This document shows positions 23,696 through 29,567 of a DNA stretch of 29,567 nt, piece after piece. The translations under genes were made by a program, and so were the position numbers. The DNA is from JBBQUP01 sp038212305 (GTDB taxonomy: Bacteria; Bacteroidota; Bacteroidia; Bacteroidales; Marinilabiliaceae): positions 1 through 29,567 of the forward strand of contig JBBQUP010000036.1 in the NCBI GenBank assembly GCA_038212305.1, written 5' to 3'. The notes below the pieces were generated by a model. That model was not told where the DNA came from. It saw only the letters and a list, made by a program, of their open reading frames with translations, and searched no databases. How positions within the stretch are numbered: the stretch's first letter is position 1; each line of letters starts with the position of its first letter.

Positions 23696-25017
23696 TATTG
23701 TGCTAAATTATTTAGTAATCCTCCTGATAATCGAAGCAAATCGACATGTGATTCGATTAAATTATACTGCGATAGAACCTTATTTAGTGCTGCTTGCAAG
23801 TAATTTTTTTGAACTTCCCGAAATTCTAAACTACTAATTGCACCTGATCGATACTTTTCGTCAGCCATTGTTAAGTTTAATTGCGATGCAGCCTCGTTTT
23901 CAATAGCTAATAAAACCAATTCGTTGCGAACATTATACAAATCGATTAACGATGCCAACCGGTTAGTTAGCTCGTGCTGTAACGACTCTAAACTTAATAA
24001 TCCAATCTCTTTTTGAATTTTAGCAATTTGAATATTTGTGCTTATTTTTTGTCCATCGAACACGGTGTAATTTAGCACCAAACTGGCATAAAAATTCGAC
24101 ACATTATCGTTCTGCGCCACAACAGCAGCGGAGTTTATCGATGATGGAGCTAATTGATAGTCGGCACTACTTGATAAAGCCAATGATGGATATCGTGATG
24201 ATTGTTCTAGTAATACATTACGATCGAGCAAGCGAAGGTTTAAAAGTTGATTCTTTAATGTGGTGTTTTCGGAAAGCATTTGATCTGACAATTCACCTAA
24301 TGATAAAGGCTTATACTCAACGATGAGCGAGTCCGCTAGCTGAGGCAAATTGCTATCCTTATCTCCCATTATCAGCAACAAATTTCGCAGTCGAGCATCT
24401 ACAACCATTTGTTGATTGAGAACTAATGCTTTATCGGTTAACCACGCATTTTTTGCAATGAGCATATCGTAGGTTCGCCCGGCACCAAATTCTTGTTTCG
24501 CTTGAGCATTAGCATATCTATCGGCAGAGAATTGCAAATTACTTTGGAGTATTTTATAGCGATTCTCTTCCAATACTGCACTAAAATAGCCTAATATCAG
24601 AGCATGCATCGTGTTTTCAACTAAAAGTGTACCATTACCGGAAGTGAGCTGCTCTAATAATTCATATCTGTTTTTGTTTATCTGAACTTTAAAACCATTA
24701 AATAACATCCAGTTAAGTGTTATGGATGGTTTTAATGTTGATCGGTCAAAACTTGAATTCGAACTTCGCATGTTAGATTGACTTGCACCTACTGAAATAG
24801 ATGGTAAAGCTCCAGCATATCCCCAATTATTGCGTTCTTTTGCAATTTGAGTATTGTATTCAGAGATTTTAATATCATAATTGTTTTGAAGTGTTTTTTC
24901 AATGGCCATATTTAGCGACATAGGTGTTTGGCCTAGTATATCAGATATCCCATTAATAAATATCAAACTAAACACAACTTTGAAAATCACAAAATAATTT
25001 CTAACAGGTTTTCTCAT
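23695..25017 (-). CDS. TolC-family outer-membrane efflux protein
   Basis: 440 residues from ATG 25017, one base after the pump stop (TGA-T-ATG). A longer frame to 25119 exists, but it would overlap the pump gene by 100 bp and bury the signal peptide. Signal peptide MRKPVRNYFVIFKVVFSLIFINGISDILGQ, then the duplicated helical-barrel repeats of the OEP family: MSLNMAIEKTLQNNYDIKISEYN, the first half with PSISVGASQS, LNWMLFNGF, and the second half with YPSLALSSSADYQLAP and LVLNYTVFDGQKIS. It forms the outer-membrane channel of the tripartite efflux system encoded upstream. Last gene of the operon, followed directly by a terminator. Confidence 0.92.
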   Translation of the reverse strand: MRKPVRNYFVIFKVVFSLIFINGISDILGQTPMSLNMAIEKTLQNNYDIKISEYNTQIAKERNNWGYAGALPSISVGASQSNMRSSNSSFDRSTLKPSITLNWMLFNGFKVQINKNRYELLEQLTSGNGTLLVENTMHALILGYFSAVLEENRYKILQSNLQFSADRYANAQAKQEFGAGRTYDMLIAKNAWLTDKALVLNQQMVVDARLRNLLLIMGDKDSNLPQLADSLIVEYKPLSLGELSDQMLSENTTLKNQLLNLRLLDRNVLLEQSSRYPSLALSSSADYQLAPSSINSAAVVAQNDNVSNFYASLVLNYTVFDGQKISTNIQIAKIQKEIGLLSLESLQHELTNRLASLIDLYNVRNELVLLAIENEAASQLNLTMADEKYRSGAISSLEFREVQKNYLQAALNKVLSQYNLIESHVDLLRLSGGLLNNLAQ

Positions 25018-25018
25018 A

Positions 25019-28000
25019 TCAATCTTCGAGTTTACGTTTGGCGTAAATAAATCCTTTTTCAACCTCTTCGCGACTAGCTGTTTTGTTATTCCATATTTTA
25101 GCCCACAAAACACGCGCATCGTTTAAAGCTAAAACCAATAAAGGCAAAAATAGCAAGATGAAAAATGTACCGAATAAAACCCCATATGCCAATGAAACAG
25201 CCATTGGAATTAAAAACTGTGCCTGACGACTGGTCTCAAGCACAATGGGAAACAATCCAAATGTTGTGGTTAAGGTGGTTAACACAATGGCTCTAAACCG
25301 CGATATTCCTGCCATATAAACAGCATCAACTACTTTTGTGCCTTCTTCGACCAATTGATTAAATTTTTGTATGAAAACCACCGAATCATTAACGATAACT
25401 CCTGTTAATGCAACCATCCCCCATGCACTTAACATGGATATAGGTATGTTTTGAATTAAATGCCCCCAGGCAGCTCCGATGTATCCCAATGGAATCAACA
25501 AAACAATTATTAATGCTTGTCCAAACGACCGGAATTCAATCATGATAATAATTACCATAATAATAAATGCCGGAACAAAGAATTTCGCCATGGACTGGCC
25601 TGATTCGGCAGCCACTTTTTGCTGTCCCTGAAACTCGTATCTCACTCCAGGATGTTGAGCCAAAATTGGAGGGAGAATATCATTTTCAATAAGTTGCAAC
25701 AATGGAGGAATGGCCTTATCGGGATTCACGACATCCGCTTCAACTCGAATCTCGCGCTTACCATTGTAGTGCTGAATAATGACTGGGCCACGTTCTATTT
25801 CATAGGTAGCTAATTCAGAGAAAGGGAATGATCCATTCTTAGTTTTTATTTTCACTTGATCGAGCTGACCTATTTGCTCTCTGTCGAATCGAGGGAAACG
25901 TACCCAAACACGAATTTCATCTCGTCCTTGCTGTAAACGTTGCGATTGAGCGCCAAAAAATCCATCACGAATTTGACTCAAAAGTGTAAAATAGTCGATA
26001 CCTAAAGCATAGGCAGCAGGTTTTAGCTTAATTCGAATTTCCTGCGCTCCTTCTGGATCGTTGTCCATCACCTCCGTTAAATCTGGCAGTTTTTCAAGTT
26101 CGGTCACTAACTCATCACGCGCAATTTTTAATTCGGAAAGATTATTACCCAACAAACTAACCGACACAGGTTTACCCCAACGATTTCGACCCGCCACCGA
26201 AAAACGATCTGCCTCAGGTATTTTACCAATTTTATTACGCACTCGCGATGCTATTTCGAAAGCTGATATATTTATCCCCTCCATGTTTCGTAGATTCACC
26301 GACACATTTCCAGCGTGACTGCCCGACTCCTGACCATCGAATGAGCTTCCCATGTTTAGAAACGTATAAATCACATAATCAGAGGTATCATTCCGCTCAG
26401 TTTTCAGATCTGTGTTAACTTGCCAAACAGCTACTTCAAACTTTTTTAAAAAATCGAAGGTTTGCTTTTCTCCTTCTCCAGGGGTGAATGCCACGTTTAC
26501 ATCAAAACTATCAGGAGGAATATTGGGGAAAAAGGTGGATTGAATAATTTCTCCTCTAAATAAACCAACGGTAATGAGAATAACAACTAATGGTACAAAC
26601 ATAGCCGGAACCCGATGTTTAATGACAAACTTTAAAACTCTGCCATAGCTTCTATCTCTTAAAAACGAAATATATTTCTCTAACCGATTGCGTACTCTGT
26701 TCCCAAAATTCTCATGATTGGTTTTTCGACGTAAAACATGTGACGTACCAAGGTGAGCAGGTAATACAAAAAAAGCTTCGGCCATTGAAATGACAAGTGT
26801 AAATATCACCACAAAGGCCATCTCGAATAAAAACTCTAGCTGTCCTTCGATGAGTAACAAAGGAATAAAAGCAACAATTGTAGTGGCTACCGACGTGAGC
26901 ACAGCAGGCATAACTTCCATTGTTCCATCAATTGCAGCTCTATGGGGCGATTTACCCATCTCGAAATGAGTAAAAATATTTTCACCAATTACAATTCCAT
27001 CATCAACCAAAATACCAACTACCAGTATCATTCCAAATAATGATATCATGTTAATGGTTATGCCATACAAACTTGCAACAACAAACATTCCTAAAAACGA
27101 AGCAGGAATACCCCATGCAACCCATAGCGACATACGGAAACTTAAAAATAATGCCAATGTAATTACTACTAAAAATAGTCCCATTCCGCCATTTCGAAGC
27201 AATAGATTTAAGCGCGATTCGAGCATATCTAAATAATCGAATGTTAAATGCAGCTTAACATCCGAATGAGTTAAGTTAAACTCATCGATATACTTTCGCA
27301 CAAAAATGGATATATCTTCTAAATCTTCGGTTATTAACTTGTTTATTGAGATGCTTATACCTGGCTTCCCATTTATCCAAGTTCCTTTAGGAATATCTTG
27401 AAACTGATATTTTACAGTAGCTACATCACCAATGGATAACAATTGCCCTGCTGAATTAGCCCGAATGACAATTTTTGATATCTGATCGGGATTAACTGAG
27501 CGATTTCGAGCTCTAATAAGTAATGAGTGATTTTCGTTTCGGATTTCACCACCAGTAATATCGCGATTGGTTCGAGCCACAGCTTGCGAAACATCTGAAA
27601 GCGTTAATCCATAACGCAATAGGCTCTCTTCGCTTATTTCAATGGATATTTCGGGATTGGTATAGCCAGCAATGGATATTTGACTGATTAATCCCGATGC
27701 CAGAAAATCATCCTCAACCCGATAAGCAATATCTTTCAATGCCATTAAATTAGCATTGCCCGATAATCCAATGCGCATAGCTGGAGTGGTGGAACGTTGC
27801 TTGAAAACCACAGGTCTCTCAGCATCAACAGGTAAAGTAGTAATTCCATCAATAGAATTTTTCACCTCTTGCAAGGTTTCATCGATATTAAACTTACCTG
27901 TTGTTTCAACTGCGACACGACAAAAATTCTCAGAGGCAGATGAAGTAATCTCCTTGATTCCTGGAATGCCGCGTATTGCTTCCTCCAATCGAACCACAAT

Positions 28001-28189
28001 ACCCTCTTCCATTTCAATAGGCGATGCACCTGGGTAAACAACAGTGGCATAAATCATGCGAGTAGGTCGCTCAGGGAAAAATGATTTCTTCATACTTGAA
28101 TATGAAAAAATGCCCGCCAAAAGCAATACACCTATAACTAAATTGGCATAAAAGGGATATTTTACAAACGTTTCAAGAATTCGACGCAT
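25019..28189 (-). CDS. RND-family efflux pump, inner-membrane permease
   Basis: 1056 residues, the usual length of AcrB/MexB-type RND transporters. Twelve membrane segments in the 1+5 / 1+5 pattern with two large periplasmic loops. Seen: ASPIEMEEGIVVRLEEAIRGIPGI at the start of the porter domain; the proton-relay Asp pair D396-D397 in VGILVDDGIVIGEN of helix 4; and WGMVALTGVIVNDSVVFIQKFN in helix 10. Drives proton-coupled export of drugs or other hydrophobic compounds. A Glu-rich heavy-metal signature was not seen, and the DD pair fits the HAE rather than CusA type; the substrate is not predictable. Middle gene of adaptor-pump-channel operon, 5 bp after the adaptor gene. Confidence 0.95.
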   Translation of the reverse strand: MRRILETFVKYPFYANLVIGVLLLAGIFSYSSMKKSFFPERPTRMIYATVVYPGASPIEMEEGIVVRLEEAIRGIPGIKEITSSASENFCRVAVETTGKFNIDETLQEVKNSIDGITTLPVDAERPVVFKQRSTTPAMRIGLSGNANLMALKDIAYRVEDDFLASGLISQISIAGYTNPEISIEISEESLLRYGLTLSDVSQAVARTNRDITGGEIRNENHSLLIRARNRSVNPDQISKIVIRANSAGQLLSIGDVATVKYQFQDIPKGTWINGKPGISISINKLITEDLEDISIFVRKYIDEFNLTHSDVKLHLTFDYLDMLESRLNLLLRNGGMGLFLVVITLALFLSFRMSLWVAWGIPASFLGMFVVASLYGITINMISLFGMILVVGILVDDGIVIGENIFTHFEMGKSPHRAAIDGTMEVMPAVLTSVATTIVAFIPLLLIEGQLEFLFEMAFVVIFTLVISMAEAFFVLPAHLGTSHVLRRKTNHENFGNRVRNRLEKYISFLRDRSYGRVLKFVIKHRVPAMFVPLVVILITVGLFRGEIIQSTFFPNIPPDSFDVNVAFTPGEGEKQTFDFLKKFEVAVWQVNTDLKTERNDTSDYVIYTFLNMGSSFDGQESGSHAGNVSVNLRNMEGINISAFEIASRVRNKIGKIPEADRFSVAGRNRWGKPVSVSLLGNNLSELKIARDELVTELEKLPDLTEVMDNDPEGAQEIRIKLKPAAYALGIDYFTLLSQIRDGFFGAQSQRLQQGRDEIRVWVRFPRFDREQIGQLDQVKIKTKNGSFPFSELATYEIERGPVIIQHYNGKREIRVEADVVNPDKAIPPLLQLIENDILPPILAQHPGVRYEFQGQQKVAAESGQSMAKFFVPAFIIMVIIIMIEFRSFGQALIIVLLIPLGYIGAAWGHLIQNIPISMLSAWGMVALTGVIVNDSVVFIQKFNQLVEEGTKVVDAVYMAGISRFRAIVLTTLTTTFGLFPIVLETSRQAQFLIPMAVSLAYGVLFGTFFILLFLPLLVLALNDARVLWAKIWNNKTASREEVEKGFIYAKRKLED

Positions 28190-28194
28190 AATAC

Positions 28195-29307
28195 TTAAGG
28201 AATAATTTCATAAATAGCGTTAGTAGATACATTCATTAAAGGCTCAACAATTACCTGTTCGTTAGGCTCTAACCCATTAAAATAAACCGATTCACGATTA
28301 ATTTTAATCACATTTACTTTTTTAAATTCTAATCGATTATCGACAATAACATAAACCGACTCGCCATTGTACAATGCTTCGCGCGATAACTCCATAACAT
28401 GATCAATTGATTTGCCTTTTATGGCAACCGAATAATACATGCCATCATAAAGAGCTGACTCAGTATTAGAATAAATATCGCAATAAACACTCACCGATTG
28501 AGTGGTTGGATCAATGGTACGGGCAATTCGTTTCACTTCGCCATTAAATGTTTTTTGTGTAGCCTTATCATTAAGAGTTACGCTTGCTCCAATTGTCACC
28601 ATATGAATTTCATTCGCTGGAATTGGAACCTCCACTTCATATTTATCGGTTCGTGTAATTATACCCAACCGAGTACCTTGCGTTACATAAGCCCCTTGCT
28701 GCACAAATACTTCGCTATAAGCACCAACAAATGGAGCACGAATAGTGTATTTCTCCAGTCGAACCTCTTCCGATTTTAAGGAGTAGAAATCATTTAAAAT
28801 GTTTCGCGAAGAGATAAAAACTCGTTCGTTTGACGATTGGATTTTAGGAATTTCGGGTAACGGTTTGTTTATATCTATACCTTCGAAAAATGCAAGCCAC
28901 TTGGAATACGCATCTGAGAAATCAATTTTCACATCAGGAAGTGCAGAGGCAAGTGTTTGTAAGAAACGACTCTTTTTAGCCATATGATTAAACAAAAACT
29001 CATCATCAACCAATCGAATTAAAAGTTGCGATTGCCGAAAAGCTTGCCCTTCTTTTATTGGAACATCTCCTACCTCAAGCGTGCCAGAAACAGCTGCTAT
29101 TAAAGGAATTTGTTGAATAGATGCCACGCGCCCAGTACCATTTATAAAACCTTCTAACGATTCGTATGCCACTGGTTTGGCTTTAACATAGCGAGTATGT
29201 AACGATTTTATGTTTTGTTTAGGTTCCTTTTTTCGCGATGAGAAAAAATAAAAAAGTCCAAACCCAATAAACAATAGGACTATTATAACTAAAACTTTTC
29301 GAAGCAT
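28195..29307 (-). CDS. RND efflux periplasmic adaptor (membrane fusion protein)
   Basis: 370 residues. An N-terminal membrane anchor (about 4-23, KVLVIIVLLFIGFGLFYFF) precedes the HlyD-like layout: lipoyl half-motifs IPLIAAVSGTLEVGDVPIKEGQAF and YTIRAPFVGAYSEVFVQQGAYVTQG, a short helical hairpin between them (about 105-190), a beta-barrel (VPIPANEIHMVTIGASVTL; DPTTQSVSVYCDI) and a membrane-proximal domain (VMELSREALYNGESVYVI). It bridges the RND pump and the TolC-like channel. The hairpin has a loop of about 30 residues rich in Pro and acidic groups (INKPLPEIPKI), so it is irregular compared with AcrA. First gene of the operon; its upstream region has no exact TAnnTTTG match, only a weak inverted repeat at 29394-29417. 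Confidence 0.92.
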   Translation of the reverse strand: MLRKVLVIIVLLFIGFGLFYFFSSRKKEPKQNIKSLHTRYVKAKPVAYESLEGFINGTGRVASIQQIPLIAAVSGTLEVGDVPIKEGQAFRQSQLLIRLVDDEFLFNHMAKKSRFLQTLASALPDVKIDFSDAYSKWLAFFEGIDINKPLPEIPKIQSSNERVFISSRNILNDFYSLKSEEVRLEKYTIRAPFVGAYSEVFVQQGAYVTQGTRLGIITRTDKYEVEVPIPANEIHMVTIGASVTLNDKATQKTFNGEVKRIARTIDPTTQSVSVYCDIYSNTESALYDGMYYSVAIKGKSIDHVMELSREALYNGESVYVIVDNRLEFKKVNVIKINRESVYFNGLEPNEQVIVEPLMNVSTNAIYEIIP

Positions 29308-29490
29308 AATTAGCTGATTATGTTATTAAATCACATTCGAATCCAATAAAAATTTAGTTGGATTTTGAATAGTGCAAGAACGCAAAAAATGTAAACAATT
29401 AAAAGCAATAAATTGTTAGATTTTAGATAACAATACTTCGGTATTTAATATCATATATATCTGATTATCAGCAAAACAAGCCATATAATA

Positions 29491-29522
29491 TTTGCATAAA
29501 GCCCTGAAAATCAGTATCTTAG
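29491..29522 (+). promoter_or_regulatory. Bacteroidota-type promoter for a gene beyond the window
   Basis: TTTG (29491-29494), 20 nt, then TATCTTAG (29515-29522), one mismatch from TAnnTTTG at correct spacing. It would drive rightward transcription. An ATG at 29548 opens a frame (MIFRAS) that runs off the window, too short to judge. Confidence 0.45.
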
Positions 29523-29562
29523 TAGATTATTCCATAATTTATTAAGAATGATCTTCAGGGCT
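29500..29562. repeat. Inverted repeat overlapping the edge promoter
   Basis: AGCCCTGAAAATCA (29500-29513) and TGATCTTCAGGGCT (29549-29562) pair over 13 of 14 positions around a 35-nt spacer. The arms flank the -7 element, so this may be an operator or the end of a mobile element. Confidence 0.5.
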
Positions 29563-29567
29563 AGCAA

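Noticed and set aside
25018..25119. Longer N-terminus for the TolC-like gene (34 extra residues)
   Set aside because: It overlaps the end of the pump gene and would bury the signal peptide; ATG 25017 sits one base after the pump stop.
29394..29417. AACAATT/AATTGTT inverted repeat upstream of the efflux operon
   Set aside because: Seven-base AT-rich arms are expected by chance in such DNA; too weak to call an operator.

Overview
The window is AT-rich bacterial chromosome from a member of the Bacteroidota, probably a Bacteroidales/Marinilabiliales-type organism. Three things point there: gene families typical of the phylum (DUF4293, NTP_transf_5-type nucleotidyltransferase, WcaF-like acetyltransferase, AddB-like nuclease with a degenerate N-terminus); starts without Shine-Dalgarno sequences; and repeated matches to the Bacteroidota -7 promoter element TAnnTTTG upstream of genes. 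No rRNA, tRNA, CRISPR array or intact insertion sequence was seen.

Layout. 1-122: tail of an unidentified gene. 269-1729: trmD and a DUF4293 membrane protein, separated by a 321-bp gap rich in short degenerate repeats. 1799-5879 (minus): sucA-sucB, the E1 and E2 subunits of 2-oxoglutarate dehydrogenase; the E1 carries an unusual four-cysteine C-terminal tail. 6053-8950 (plus): AddB-like PD-(D/E)XK nuclease with an Fe-S cysteine staple. 9011-11389 (plus): BY-kinase for polysaccharide export, convergent with a three-gene surface-polysaccharide operon (WcaF-like acetyltransferase, GT2 glycosyltransferase, nucleotidyltransferase; minus, 11395-13970) that has its own promoter.

14153-21085 (minus) is the most interesting part: a [FeFe]-hydrogenase regulatory and catalytic cluster. 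In transcription order it holds a sigma-54 enhancer-binding protein; a thioredoxin-like [2Fe-2S] protein; a PAS-containing sensory-type [FeFe]-hydrogenase (HfsB/HydS-like); a SpoIIE/PP2C-type phosphatase (HfsA-like); a second [2Fe-2S] protein; and a group-B-like [FeFe]-hydrogenase. A near-consensus sigma-54 promoter sits between the regulator gene and the five-gene operon, preceded by TGTCC/AGGAC repeats at a distance expected of an upstream activator site. A strong terminator closes the operon. The proposed model is that H2 or redox state is read by the H-cluster of the sensory protein, relayed through PAS, phosphatase and the sigma-54 activator, and adjusts expression or activity of the group B enzyme. 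This is inference from architecture. The maturases HydE, HydF and HydG are not in the window.

21246-23621: an exported glutathione peroxidase, an AAA/DUF4143 ATPase and a small metallothionein-like cysteine-rich protein (53 aa). 23695-29307 (minus): a tripartite RND efflux operon (adaptor, pump, TolC-like channel). The last 80 bases hold a promoter-like sequence and an inverted repeat that probably serve a gene beyond the window.
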